DNA from: an uncultured Eubacteriales bacterium
GTDB lineage: Bacteria; Bacillota; Clostridia; Lachnospirales; Lachnospiraceae
Assembly: GCA_900539455.1 (NCBI GenBank)
Contig: UQCD01000016.1
Coordinates: forward strand, 1 to 53,527
Reading direction: 5' to 3'
DNA length: 53,527 bases
Under the pieces are notes generated by a model. That model was not told where the DNA came from. It made no database searches and saw only the letters and a program-made list of their open reading frames with translations. The position numbers were made by a program, and so were the translations under genes. How positions within the stretch are numbered: the first letter of the stretch is position 1; every line of letters begins with the position of its first letter. Below are positions 35,922 through 45,706 of this stretch, piece by piece.

Positions 35922-36608
35922 ATGATTGTACTTGAAGAAGTAAGTAAGAATTACTCAGCAGGTGCTCCGGCAATAAACAATATTAATCTTAAAATAGAAA
36001 AAGGCGAGTTTGTTTTTATTGTAGGAGATTCTGGTGCAGGAAAGTCTACACTTATCAAACTTTTACTTAAAGAATTAGAGCCTACATCAGGCAAAATATA
36101 TATAAATGACAAGCTTATAAACAAATTAAAAAGAAGAAAAATTCCTTATTTAAGAAGAGATATTGGAGTTGTGTTCCAGGACTTTAGATTACTTAAGGAT
36201 AGAAATGTATATGAAAATGTTGCATTTGCCCAGAGAGTTGTAGGGGTATCTGCAAGCACTATCAGAAGAAGAGTTCCAGCTATGTTGTCTATGGTTGGAT
36301 TGGCAGAAAAATACCGTTCACTTCCAAAGGAGCTTTCTGGTGGCGAGCAGCAAAGAGTTGCACTTGCCAGAGCATTAGTGAACAATCCTCCTATTTTACT
36401 GGCAGACGAGCCAACCGGAAACCTTGACCCAAAGAATTCTTGGGAAATAATGAAATTACTAGAAGAAATCAATAAGAGAGGTACAACTGTCGTTGTAGTA
36501 ACACACAACAAGGAAATCGTTGATGCTATGCAAAAACGAGTTATTACTATGCAAAAGGGTGTTATTATCAGCGATGAGAAGGCAGGAGGATATATTTATG
36601 AAGATTAG
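35922..36608 (+). CDS. ftsE: Cell-division ATP-binding protein FtsE
   Basis: A 228-residue ABC ATPase of the FtsEX complex, which transmits a signal across the membrane to a peptidoglycan hydrolase. Walker A GDSGAGKST (35-43), VVFQDFRLL Q-loop, LSGGEQQR signature and ILLADEPTGNLDP Walker B. AAGGAGGAA precedes ATG. The last 11 bp overlap the ftsX start. Confidence 0.95.
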   Translation: MIVLEEVSKNYSAGAPAINNINLKIEKGEFVFIVGDSGAGKSTLIKLLLKELEPTSGKIYINDKLINKLKRRKIPYLRRDIGVVFQDFRLLKDRNVYENVAFAQRVVGVSASTIRRRVPAMLSMVGLAEKYRSLPKELSGGEQQRVALARALVNNPPILLADEPTGNLDPKNSWEIMKLLEEINKRGTTVVVVTHNKEIVDAMQKRVITMQKGVIISDEKAGGYIYED

Positions 36609-37506
36609 TACATTTTTCTACAGTCTTAAGCAGGGCTTAGTGAATTTAAAGAGAAATAAGCTATATACTCTTGCTTCAATAGGTACAATTACTGCTTGTA
36701 TTTTCCTTATTGGATTATTTTATTCAGTAGTTGTCAATTTACAGCATATTGTAAAAAATGCAGAACAGCAGGTGGAGATTACTATTTTCTTTGATTACGG
36801 TATTGAACAGGATAAGATAGACTCTATTGGCGAAACTATTAAAAAGCGTGTAGAGGTGGGAAGCATTAGCTTTACATCTGCCGAGGAGGCTTGGAAAAAT
36901 TTTAAAAAGCAATACTTTGGTGACAAGGAAGAATTAGCTGAAGGCTTTAAGGGAAAAAACCCATTAGCAAACTCAGCATCATATACAGTTAAGCTTAATG
37001 ATATAGAAATGCAGGATACTTTTGTTGCTTATGTAAAGACACTTGACGGAGTAAGACAGGTCAATTATTCATCAAGTGCAGCAGGAATGTTAAGCGACTT
37101 TGGAAAGCTTACGGCATTAGTATCAGCAGCAATTATTATTATATTATTAGGTGTAGGTATATTCCTTATTAGTAATACAGTTATGGTAGGTATTACTGTC
37201 CGTAAGGAAGAAATAGGCATTATGAAATTGATGGGTGCAACAGACTATTTTGTTAGAGCTCCATTTATTGTGGAGGGTATTACAATAGGTCTTATAGGTG
37301 CAGCTATTCCTCTTACTATAATATTCTTTATATACAGAGAGGTTGTTGGATATATTCTTGGTCAGTTCCAGTCTATATCAACAATAGTTAATTTCATATC
37401 TGTAGGAGAAATATTTAAGGTATTAGTACCTATGGCACTTGTTATCGGTGCAGGTATTGGTGTATTAGGTAGTATGATTACTATTAGAAAGCATTTGAAG
37501 GTATAG
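36598..37506 (+). CDS. ftsX: Cell-division membrane protein FtsX
   Basis: A 302-residue permease-like protein with four membrane segments (TM1 about 23-45, extracellular loop about 50-180, TM2-4 about 181-300). NLKRNKLYTLASIGTITACI at the first segment and the VGITVRKEEIGIMKLMGATD motif are typical. The ATG 36598 follows GGAGG and overlaps ftsE in another frame. The extracellular loop should touch the M23 hydrolase encoded next. Confidence 0.94.
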   Translation: MKISTFFYSLKQGLVNLKRNKLYTLASIGTITACIFLIGLFYSVVVNLQHIVKNAEQQVEITIFFDYGIEQDKIDSIGETIKKRVEVGSISFTSAEEAWKNFKKQYFGDKEELAEGFKGKNPLANSASYTVKLNDIEMQDTFVAYVKTLDGVRQVNYSSSAAGMLSDFGKLTALVSAAIIIILLGVGIFLISNTVMVGITVRKEEIGIMKLMGATDYFVRAPFIVEGITIGLIGAAIPLTIIFFIYREVVGYILGQFQSISTIVNFISVGEIFKVLVPMALVIGAGIGVLGSMITIRKHLKV

Positions 37507-37515
37507 GAGGACTAT

Positions 37516-38673
37516 ATGAAGAAAAAGTTTTATTTAAAAACCTTCATCTTAATATTTGTTGTGGTTGCTTTTGCAGTACCTATATATGGTGACTTGCAGG
37601 AGGAAAAGGACAAAAAAGCAGAGATGGAGAAGGAGCTTAAGGACACAGAAAGCTATTTGTCGTCATTAGAAAACCTAAAGAGTGATAGCGAGGCATATAT
37701 TGCAGCTATTGATAAACGAGTAGGTGAGCTTGCAAGTAATATATATAGTCTTGAACAGCAGGCGACTGAAAAACAGTCTGAAATAGATGCCAAAGAGGTT
37801 GAAATCCAAAATAAAGAGGCAGAAATAGACAAGCAGTACGAGGATATGGCTGTAAGGATTCAGTATATGTACGAAAATGGAAATGCCCAATCTGCAACAA
37901 TGATTCTGCAAAGTGCAGATATGGAGGAACTGCTTAACAGAGCTAACTATATTACTGAATTAACACAGTATGACCGCGATATGTTAAATGAGCTTGAAGC
38001 TTCAAAGGCAGAGCTGGACATTCAAAAGACAGAGCTTCAGTCAGCACTTAATGAGCTTAATTCTGTTTTAAATGAAACCAAGTCTGAACAGCAGGCTCAG
38101 CAAACCCTTATGTCAAATAAGAAAACAGAGTTAGACGCTTATTACAATAAAATATATGGTGCAAATTCACAAATTCAGGCACTTGAGGAGGATATAGCTG
38201 CTCAGGAGGAGTTAATCAAAGAGCTTGAGGAAATTGAGAGAAAGAGAAAATTACAGAATTTACAGTTGACCTACAATGGTGGTCAGTTGTTATGGCCGCT
38301 TCCAGGATACTCTTACATTTCGTCACCATTTGGATATAGAGTTCATCCTATTACTGGTGTAAGCCATTTACATTCGGGTATTGATATTCCAGCACCTCTT
38401 GGAACGCCTATTTATGCAGCATATGACGGACAGGTTGCCTGGGCAAATTACAACTGGTCAGCAGGTAACTGGATAGGAATAGATCACGGAAATGGATTAT
38501 ATACTATATATATGCATATGTCTGCATTTAAGGTTGAAGAAGGTACTTATGTAAAGAAAGGAGATTTGATTGGCCTTGTAGGAAGTACAGGCTCATCAAC
38601 AGGTCCCCACTTACATTTTACAGTTAGATTAAATGGTTCTTATGTTGAGCCATTATCATATGTATCACCATAA
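37516..38673 (+). CDS. M23 peptidoglycan hydrolase with coiled coil (FtsEX partner)
   Basis: A 385-residue secreted protein: signal peptide (about 1-25), long coiled coil (about 28-245, heptads rich in Glu/Lys/Gln), then a LytM/M23 zinc endopeptidase (about 263-385). The zinc ligands fit SHLHSGIDIP (H and D) and GPHLHF (HxH). It begins 10 bp after ftsX, so it is the likely target of FtsEX, like EnvC, PcsB or CwlO in other bacteria. Residues at the active site look intact, so it is probably catalytic itself. Confidence 0.92.
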   Translation: MKKKFYLKTFILIFVVVAFAVPIYGDLQEEKDKKAEMEKELKDTESYLSSLENLKSDSEAYIAAIDKRVGELASNIYSLEQQATEKQSEIDAKEVEIQNKEAEIDKQYEDMAVRIQYMYENGNAQSATMILQSADMEELLNRANYITELTQYDRDMLNELEASKAELDIQKTELQSALNELNSVLNETKSEQQAQQTLMSNKKTELDAYYNKIYGANSQIQALEEDIAAQEELIKELEEIERKRKLQNLQLTYNGGQLLWPLPGYSYISSPFGYRVHPITGVSHLHSGIDIPAPLGTPIYAAYDGQVAWANYNWSAGNWIGIDHGNGLYTIYMHMSAFKVEEGTYVKKGDLIGLVGSTGSSTGPHLHFTVRLNGSYVEPLSYVSP

Positions 38674-38697
38674 TAATGAAAAGAGGCATAGTTATTG

Positions 38698-40086
38698 ATG
38701 AATGAAAATAACAATTATAATGGAGGAGGCTATAATGGAGAAAATTATGGCACAGATAATTATAATGGAGGTGGCTATAATCAAGGTAATTACAATGTAG
38801 ACAATTATCGATATGGAAACTATCAAGGAAATTATTCTTGCAATATGAATAATAATCAAAATGAAAAGCCCCAAAAGAATGGCTTTTTTAAGGGCTTTAT
38901 CATAGGTGGTATTATTGCTGCAATAACAGTTGCATTAATTTTTGGATTATATAGTGTTATTAAAAACGATTATTTAAATGTTAATCCAGACGGTGCTGCC
39001 AGTAAGGATGATATTGAAAAGAAAGCAGAACAAATTCTTAAGCTGATTGATGAAAATTATTACAACGTAGACGATGACTACAAGGATAAGCTGGCAGATT
39101 CAATATACCAGGGTATAATTGATTCTTTAGATGATAAGTATGCAGATTATTATGATGCAGAGGAATGGAAGGCTGTATTAGAGGCTGACCAGGGCGTGTA
39201 TTGTGGTATTGGCGTGGTTGTGCAAAAGGATGAAAGCACAGGAGAAATCATTGCTGTAAATCCATACAATTACGCACCTGCTTACAAGGCTGGGGTAAGA
39301 GCCAATGACAGAATTATTGCTATAGATGATGTAGATATTAGAAGTATGTCTATAGACGAGGCAGTCACTCTTATCAGAGGTGAAGAGGGTACTACTGTTA
39401 AGCTTACCATAAGAAGAGATTCTGAAATTAAAGAGTTTGAGGTAACGAGAGAGCAGATAGAAAGCAAGACTATTTATACTGAGGTATTAGAGGATAATAT
39501 AGGTTATATGCAGATAACGGCTTTCGAGGGTGTTACTTATGACCAGTTTACAGAAGGCTTAAATGATTTGTTAGATAAGAATATTAAAGGTATTATCTTT
39601 GATGTTCGTTCTAATGGCGGTGGCTATTACGATACTGTTGTTAAAATGTTGGATAGAATTCTTCCAGAGGGAAAAATTGTTTATATAGAAGATAAAAACG
39701 GACATCAGGAAACAGAGTATTCTGACGCAAAGTGTCTGGACCTTCCAATGTGTGTGCTTGTAAACGGATATTCGGCAAGTGCTTCAGAAATCTTTACTGG
39801 CGCAATTCAGGACTATGGTTTAGGTACAATTATCGGTGAAAAAACCTATGGAAAGGGTATAGTACAAAACACCTATACATTTAGAGATGGCACAGCAGTT
39901 AAGTTTACAATAGCCGGATACTTTACACCAAATGGAAGAAATATCCATGGCGAAGGCATAGAGCCAGATATTGAGGTTTCCTTGCCAGAGGATAAAAGTG
40001 CTTATAATGAGGACGGCACTATTAAAAAAGAAATGGATAGCCAGCTAAATGAAGGCATAAAATATATTAAAGAGCAAATAAAATAA
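38698..40086 (+). CDS. ctpA: Carboxy-terminal processing protease (S41, CtpA type)
   Basis: A 462-residue membrane-anchored protease. A cytoplasmic, Asn/Gly/Tyr-rich N-terminus (about 1-55), a membrane segment (about 62-85), a PDZ domain (IIAVNPYNYAPAYKAGVRAN, about 180-199) and the S41 domain with catalytic Ser in YSASASEIF (about 357) and Lys in GEKTYGKG (about 381). The start is ATG 38698; a TTG just before is unlikely. The N-terminus is partly built from a 24-bp direct repeat (38713-38736 and 38758-38781). It follows the M23 gene by 24 bp. Confidence 0.93.
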   Translation: MNENNNYNGGGYNGENYGTDNYNGGGYNQGNYNVDNYRYGNYQGNYSCNMNNNQNEKPQKNGFFKGFIIGGIIAAITVALIFGLYSVIKNDYLNVNPDGAASKDDIEKKAEQILKLIDENYYNVDDDYKDKLADSIYQGIIDSLDDKYADYYDAEEWKAVLEADQGVYCGIGVVVQKDESTGEIIAVNPYNYAPAYKAGVRANDRIIAIDDVDIRSMSIDEAVTLIRGEEGTTVKLTIRRDSEIKEFEVTREQIESKTIYTEVLEDNIGYMQITAFEGVTYDQFTEGLNDLLDKNIKGIIFDVRSNGGGYYDTVVKMLDRILPEGKIVYIEDKNGHQETEYSDAKCLDLPMCVLVNGYSASASEIFTGAIQDYGLGTIIGEKTYGKGIVQNTYTFRDGTAVKFTIAGYFTPNGRNIHGEGIEPDIEVSLPEDKSAYNEDGTIKKEMDSQLNEGIKYIKEQIK

Positions 40087-40096
40087 ATGAAAAATT

Positions 40097-40136
40097 AAAG
40101 TACAGAACAAATGTTCAGTTTGTTCTGTACTTTTTT
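40097..40136 (+). terminator. Rho-independent terminator after ctpA
   Basis: AAAGTACAGAACAAA (40097-40111), 7-nt loop, TTTGTTCTGTACTTT (40119-40133), T-run: a perfect 15-bp stem. Confidence 0.95.
40105..40116. promoter_or_regulatory. Candidate LexA (Din) box
   Basis: GAACAAATGTTC matches the Firmicute Din-box core GAAC-RNRY-GTTC at all twelve positions. GTTC sits in the terminator loop and is not required by the stem. It lies 32 bp before an extended -10 (TGTTATACT, 40146-40154) and 149 bp before uvrB, an SOS gene in Bacillus. Confidence 0.5.
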
Positions 40137-40264
40137 ATTTTCTTCTGTTATACTCATATATGTAGTTAAAAGAGGATTACAAAATTGTATAGATTGTAAA
40201 ATATAATAAAAATCAGATAAGTAAAATTAGATTAAATTAAGTGTTGCAAATGGAGGAATTTGCT

Positions 40265-42241
40265 ATGAATAAATTCAAGTTAAAAGCCCCATATAAGCCT
40301 ACAGGCGACCAGCCGCAGGCTATTGAAAAGCTTGTAAAAGGCTTTAAGGAAGGTAATCAGTTTGAAACTCTTCTGGGTGTTACTGGTTCTGGTAAGACCT
40401 TTACTATGGCAAATGTTATAGAAAAATTAAATAAACCTACACTTATTATTGCTCACAATAAAACTTTAGCAGCACAGCTATATGGTGAGTTTAAGGAGTT
40501 TTTTCCAGAAAATGCAGTTGAGTATTTTGTTTCGTATTATGATTATTACCAGCCAGAGGCATATGTGCCATCTACAGATACTTATATTGAAAAGGACTCC
40601 TCCATTAATGATGAAATAGATAAGCTTAGACATTCGGCTACAGCAGCTCTTACTGAAAGAAAGGATGTTATTATTATATCTTCAGTATCCTGTATTTATG
40701 GTATTGGTAGTCCGGCTGATTATAAGGATATGGTTTTATCTCTTAGACCAGGTATGGAAAGTGATAGGGACGAGGTTATCCGCAGGCTCATAGATATTCA
40801 GTATGACAGAAATGAAATGGATTTTAAGAGAGGCACCTTTAGAGTAAGAGGTGATGTTATTGAAATATTCCCAGCGGCATCTACTGACCGAGCTATCAGA
40901 ATAGAATTTTTTGGGGACGAAGTGGACAGAATTGCAGAGGTAGATACACTTACAGGAGAGATTAAGGCCACATTAGAGCATATAGCTATTTTCCCTGCGT
41001 CCCATTATGTAGTTGCTCCTGAAAAGATGATGGAGGCAACTAAGGCTATTGAGGTGGAACTGGCTGAGCGGGTTGATTATTTCAAAAGTGAGGACAAGCT
41101 GTTAGAGGCACAAAGAATATCTGAACGGACTAATTTCGATATAGAAATGATGCGTGAAACAGGCTTTTGTTCAGGTATTGAGAATTATTCCAGATATTTG
41201 GCTGGCTTAGAGCCGGGTTCAACTCCTAATACTTTAATAGACTTTTTCGGTGATGATTTTCTTATTATAGTGGACGAGTCCCACATTACTATACCGCAAA
41301 TCCGAGGTATGTATGCAGGTGACCAGTCAAGAAAGAGTACACTTGTAGATTATGGCTTTAGATTACCGTCAGCAAAGGATAACAGACCGTTAAATTTTGA
41401 GGAGTTTGAAGGAAAAATTGACCAGATGTTATTTGTTTCGGCTACACCAAATGTGTACGAGGGGGAACACGAGCTTTTGCGTGCGGAACAAATTATCAGA
41501 CCAACAGGACTTTTAGACCCGGATGTTGATGTCAGACCAATAAAGGGTCAGATTGATGACCTTATATCGGAGATAAACAAAGAGGTGGAAAAGAAAAACA
41601 AAATTCTTGTTACCACTCTTACAAAGAGAATGGCAGAGGACCTTACTACCTATATGAAAGAGGTAGGTATAAGAGTTGAGTATCTTCATTCTGATATAGA
41701 TACTTTGGAAAGAACGGAAATTATTAGAAATATGCGACTAGATGCTTTTGATGTTTTAGTAGGTATCAACCTTTTAAGAGAAGGCTTGGATATTCCGGAA
41801 ATTTCCCTTGTAGCTATTTTAGATGCTGATAAAGAGGGATTTCTCCGTTCAGAAACCTCTCTTATCCAGACTATTGGTAGAGCAGCTAGAAATGCTGAAG
41901 GTCATGTTATTATGTATGCAGACACTATTACTGAGTCTATGGAAAAAGCCATTAGTGAAACTAAAAGAAGAAGGTCTATACAGGAGGCATATAATAAAGA
42001 GCATGGCATTACGCCTACCACTATCAAAAAGGCAGTCAGAGACCTTATTAGTATTACGAAGGAGGCTACAAAGACTATTGATAAGCTGGAAAAAGACCCA
42101 GAATCAATGAGCAATAAAGAGATAGACAAGCTGGCAGCAGCAATAAAGAAAAAGATGCAGAAGGCAGCAGCCGAACTGGATTTTGAAACTGCGGCTATGC
42201 TAAGAGATCAAATGCTGGAGCTTACTAAGGCTAGGAAGTAA
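40265..42241 (+). CDS. uvrB: Excinuclease ABC subunit B
   Basis: A 658-residue nucleotide-excision-repair helicase. It has GVTGSGKTFTMANV (Walker A near 38-51), the beta-hairpin YYDYYQPEAYVPSTDTYIEK (about 92-111), GINLLREGLDIPEISLV, and a C-terminal UVR domain (ELDFETAAMLRDQM) that contacts UvrC. The start is ATG 40265, 8 bp after GGAGG; the frame is open upstream to a GTG at 40241. UvrA follows 200 bp later. Confidence 0.97.
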   Translation: MNKFKLKAPYKPTGDQPQAIEKLVKGFKEGNQFETLLGVTGSGKTFTMANVIEKLNKPTLIIAHNKTLAAQLYGEFKEFFPENAVEYFVSYYDYYQPEAYVPSTDTYIEKDSSINDEIDKLRHSATAALTERKDVIIISSVSCIYGIGSPADYKDMVLSLRPGMESDRDEVIRRLIDIQYDRNEMDFKRGTFRVRGDVIEIFPAASTDRAIRIEFFGDEVDRIAEVDTLTGEIKATLEHIAIFPASHYVVAPEKMMEATKAIEVELAERVDYFKSEDKLLEAQRISERTNFDIEMMRETGFCSGIENYSRYLAGLEPGSTPNTLIDFFGDDFLIIVDESHITIPQIRGMYAGDQSRKSTLVDYGFRLPSAKDNRPLNFEEFEGKIDQMLFVSATPNVYEGEHELLRAEQIIRPTGLLDPDVDVRPIKGQIDDLISEINKEVEKKNKILVTTLTKRMAEDLTTYMKEVGIRVEYLHSDIDTLERTEIIRNMRLDAFDVLVGINLLREGLDIPEISLVAILDADKEGFLRSETSLIQTIGRAARNAEGHVIMYADTITESMEKAISETKRRRSIQEAYNKEHGITPTTIKKAVRDLISITKEATKTIDKLEKDPESMSNKEIDKLAAAIKKKMQKAAAELDFETAAMLRDQMLELTKARK

Positions 42242-42301
42242 GGGTTGAAACCGAATACACAAAAATTGCTGCAGTGGTCTTATAATGGTATAGAGTATAG
42301 T

Positions 42302-42385
42302 TTGCATTATAGATTGTACTATGAGTTGTATTAAAATTTGTATTACGGTTTGTATTACAGTTTGTATTATGACCTGTATTTTGGT
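42302..42385. repeat. 12-bp degenerate tandem repeat between uvrB and uvrA
   Basis: Seven units of 12 bp, consensus TTGTATTACRGT: 42302, 42314, 42326, 42338, 42350, 42362, 42374. Units 4-5 differ at one base. The minus-strand frame reads as an Asn/Thr repeat but has no ribosome site. Confidence 0.85.
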
Positions 42386-42440
42386 TTTTAATAGAAAATT
42401 TTGAATAGATAGAGAAAGGATACAGTTTTAAGGTTATAAA

Positions 42441-45266
42441 ATGAGTAAAAAGGAATTTATTAAAATCAGAGGCGCAGCCGAGCATAATCTTAAAAATATT
42501 GATGTAGATATACCAAGAAATGAATTTGTTGTACTTACAGGACTTAGTGGTTCTGGAAAGTCATCATTGGCATTTGATACTATTTATGCAGAGGGACAAA
42601 GAAGATATATGGAATCCTTGTCTTCTTATGCAAGAATGTTTTTAGGACAAATGGAAAAGCCAAATGTTGAAAGTATAGAGGGTTTGTCACCAGCTATTTC
42701 TATTGACCAGAAATCTACCAATAGAAATCCTCGTTCAACTGTTGGAACAGTTACAGAAATCTACGATTATTTTAGATTATTATACGCACGAATAGGAACA
42801 CCACACTGTCCAAATTGTGGCAGAGAGGTTAGTAAACAGACAGTAGACCAAATGGTAGATGTGATTATGAAGCTTCCTGAAAGAACTAAGTTTCAGGTAC
42901 TTGCACCTATTGTCAGAGGGAAAAAGGGTAGACACGAAAAGGTAATTGACCAGGCAAAGCGTGGAGGCTTTGTCAGAATAAGGGTTGATGGAAATATGTA
43001 TGAGCTTTCTGAGGACATTACCTTAGACAAAAATATAAAGCACAATATAGAAATCGTAATTGACAGACTTTCAGTCAGGGAGGGCATAGAAAAGAGATTA
43101 ACTGACTCTATTGAAACAGCCTTGCGAATTGCTGATGGACTTATGGTGGTTGATATTATAGATGGAGAGGAAATGAAGTTTAGTCAAAGCTTTTCCTGCC
43201 CTGATTGTGGAATTAGTATGGAGGAAATTGAGCCTAGAAGTTTCTCCTTCAACAACCCTTTTGGTGCTTGTCCGGTCTGCTTTGGTTTAGGCTACAAAAT
43301 GGAGTTTGACGAAAGGTTAATGATTCCTGATGACAGCCTTAGCTTAAATGAAGGCTGTATTGTGGTTATGGGCTGGCAGTCCTCAAATGACAAGGGCAGC
43401 TTTACTCACGCACTTTTAGAGGCACTTGCAAAGGAATATAATTTTAGTCTGGATACTCCTTTTAGGGATTTACCTGAGGATGTTAGAAAAATGCTTATTC
43501 ACGGAACTAGCAGAAATGTAAAGGTGCATTACAAGGGTATGCGTGGGGAAGGTGTTTATGATGTAGAATTTGAAGGACTTATAAAAAATGTTTCCAGAAG
43601 ATACAGGGAAACCAGCTCTGAAACCATAAAGGCTGAATATGAGGAGTTTATGCAGATTTCCCCTTGTACTGAATGTAAGGGACAAAGATTAAAGAAAACT
43701 TCTCTTGCCGTAACTGTAGCAGATAAAAATATTTATGAAATCACAAAAATGTCTATTATTGACCTGCAGCAGTTCATGGAAAATATGAAGCTTAGCAGCA
43801 GAAATGAGCTTATTGGCGGACAGATTTTAAAGGAAATAAAGTCAAGAATTGGATTTTTAGTTAATGTAGGCTTGGATTATCTATCATTAGCAAGAGCCAC
43901 ATCTACCTTATCTGGTGGAGAGGCACAAAGAATTAGACTTGCTACACAGATAGGCTCAGGACTTGTAGGTGTAGCCTATATTTTAGATGAGCCTAGTATT
44001 GGCTTGCACCAAAGGGATAATGATAAATTGCTGTCTACGCTTATTCACCTTAGAGATTTAGGAAATACACTAATTGTAGTAGAGCATGATGAGGATACAA
44101 TGCTGGCAGCAGACTACATTGTGGATATTGGGCCGGGAGCAGGTACTCATGGCGGCGAGGTAATTGCCTGTGGAAATGCTAAAGAGATTATGGCAAATGA
44201 AAGGTCTATTACAGGTGCTTATCTTAGTGGCAGAATTAAAATTCCTGTGCCAAAGGAAAGAAGAAAACCAACAGGATATTTAAAGATTATTGGTGCAAAA
44301 CAAAACAACTTAAAGAATATTAATGTGGAAATCCCTCTAGGTATTATGACCTGTGTAACAGGTGTGTCAGGCTCGGGTAAGAGTTCTTTAGTCAATGAGA
44401 TTTTGTACAAATCCCTTGCAAAAAATCTGAACAGAGCCAGAACTATTCCTGGCGACCATAAGGAAATTAAAGGTATGGAGCAGCTTGACAAGGTTATTGA
44501 CATTGACCAGTCGCCAATAGGCAGAACTCCACGAAGCAATCCAGCCACATATACAGGCGTGTTTGACCAGATTAGAGATTTGTTTGCAGCTACAAAGGAC
44601 GCTAAGGAAAGAGGCTACAAAAAGGGGCGTTTCAGCTTTAATGCAAAGGGTGGTCGTTGTGAGGCCTGTGCTGGTGCTGGTATTACAAAAATAGAAATGC
44701 ACTTCCTGCCAGATGTTTATGTTCCATGTGAGGTATGTGGTGGAAAGAGATACAATAGAGAAACTTTAGAGGTTAAGTATAAGGGCAAAAATATTTTCGA
44801 TGTATTAGATATGACTGTAGAAGAAGCAGTAAAGTTCTTTGAGAATGTTCCTTCTATTCAGCGAAAGATACAGACCTTGTATGATGTAGGGCTATCCTAT
44901 GTTAAGCTGGGACAGCCTTCCACAGAGCTTTCTGGTGGCGAGGCCCAGCGTGTCAAGCTGGCAACAGAGCTTGCAAAGAGAGATACCGGAAAAACCATTT
45001 ACATTCTTGATGAGCCAACCACAGGACTTCATTTTGCCGATGTTCACAAGCTTGTGGAAATTCTTAGAAGATTGTCAGACGGTGGCAACACAGTAGTTGT
45101 AATCGAGCACAACTTAGATGTAATAAAAACTGCTGATTATATTATTGATATAGGCCCAGAGGGAGGAGATAAGGGAGGAACTATAGTGGCAACAGGAACA
45201 CCTGAACAGGTGGCTAAAAACGAAAAATCATATACGGGAAAATATGTGAAGAAATATTTGGAGTAG
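42441..45266 (+). CDS. uvrA: Excinuclease ABC subunit A
   Basis: A 941-residue damage-recognition ATPase of the ABC class. Two Walker A motifs (GLSGSGKSSLAFDT near 34, GVSGSGKSSLVNE near 638), two signature motifs (TLSGGEAQRIRLA; ELSGGEAQRVKLA) and zinc modules (CPNCGREV; CPDCGISM with CPVCFG; CEACAGAG with CEVCGG). Full length for the family. UvrA dimers load UvrB on damaged DNA. Confidence 0.97.
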   Translation: MSKKEFIKIRGAAEHNLKNIDVDIPRNEFVVLTGLSGSGKSSLAFDTIYAEGQRRYMESLSSYARMFLGQMEKPNVESIEGLSPAISIDQKSTNRNPRSTVGTVTEIYDYFRLLYARIGTPHCPNCGREVSKQTVDQMVDVIMKLPERTKFQVLAPIVRGKKGRHEKVIDQAKRGGFVRIRVDGNMYELSEDITLDKNIKHNIEIVIDRLSVREGIEKRLTDSIETALRIADGLMVVDIIDGEEMKFSQSFSCPDCGISMEEIEPRSFSFNNPFGACPVCFGLGYKMEFDERLMIPDDSLSLNEGCIVVMGWQSSNDKGSFTHALLEALAKEYNFSLDTPFRDLPEDVRKMLIHGTSRNVKVHYKGMRGEGVYDVEFEGLIKNVSRRYRETSSETIKAEYEEFMQISPCTECKGQRLKKTSLAVTVADKNIYEITKMSIIDLQQFMENMKLSSRNELIGGQILKEIKSRIGFLVNVGLDYLSLARATSTLSGGEAQRIRLATQIGSGLVGVAYILDEPSIGLHQRDNDKLLSTLIHLRDLGNTLIVVEHDEDTMLAADYIVDIGPGAGTHGGEVIACGNAKEIMANERSITGAYLSGRIKIPVPKERRKPTGYLKIIGAKQNNLKNINVEIPLGIMTCVTGVSGSGKSSLVNEILYKSLAKNLNRARTIPGDHKEIKGMEQLDKVIDIDQSPIGRTPRSNPATYTGVFDQIRDLFAATKDAKERGYKKGRFSFNAKGGRCEACAGAGITKIEMHFLPDVYVPCEVCGGKRYNRETLEVKYKGKNIFDVLDMTVEEAVKFFENVPSIQRKIQTLYDVGLSYVKLGQPSTELSGGEAQRVKLATELAKRDTGKTIYILDEPTTGLHFADVHKLVEILRRLSDGGNTVVVIEHNLDVIKTADYIIDIGPEGGDKGGTIVATGTPEQVAKNEKSYTGKYVKKYLE

Positions 45267-45385
45267 GAGTGAGCGGGGAAAGATATATGTAATTAAATAG
45301 GGGAAAATTAGAAAGGGGGTAATAGGAGAATTAGAAAGGGTATGTAATCAAAAAAAGTTAAAAATGGCAGATAAGGAGGTCAGTA

Positions 45386-45700
45386 ATGACAGCAGAAGAA
45401 TTTGTTAATAATTGTTATAAAGAAAAACAAGAAATACTAAATATATATTTTGATAGCCAAAAAGAAACACAAGTAGGAAATCAAATAAAAAATATCATTT
45501 CAAAAGGTATATCAAACGATGAGATAAAGGAATTATTAGATTCAGTTATGAATGAAGTGTTCTACACTATTTTACTAGGATTAGATGGAGAAACATCACT
45601 AGGAGATGTACAAATGCAATATAAAGTATATGATGAAAATGATAATCTATTAGATGGAATAGAAAGCTATGCTTATGATGCGTTTATGGATGAAGAATAA
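45386..45700 (+). CDS. Hypothetical protein, 104 aa
   Basis: I do not recognise the family. The protein is acidic (many Asp/Glu), soluble and helical at first (EEFVNNCYKEKQEILNIYFD), with an acidic tail ending DEE. AAGGAGG lies 7 bp before the ATG. A short acidic orphan beside other orphans (45722, 45945) is the usual look of immunity-gene cassettes, but no toxin is visible, so this is only a suggestion. Confidence 0.6.
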   Translation: MTAEEFVNNCYKEKQEILNIYFDSQKETQVGNQIKNIISKGISNDEIKELLDSVMNEVFYTILLGLDGETSLGDVQMQYKVYDENDNLLDGIESYAYDAFMDEE

Positions 45701-45706
45701 AGATAA

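Noticed and set aside
42231..42485. 84-aa minus-strand frame with Asn/Thr repeats
   Set aside because: It is a by-product of the 12-bp DNA repeat, overlaps both uvr genes and lacks a ribosome site.
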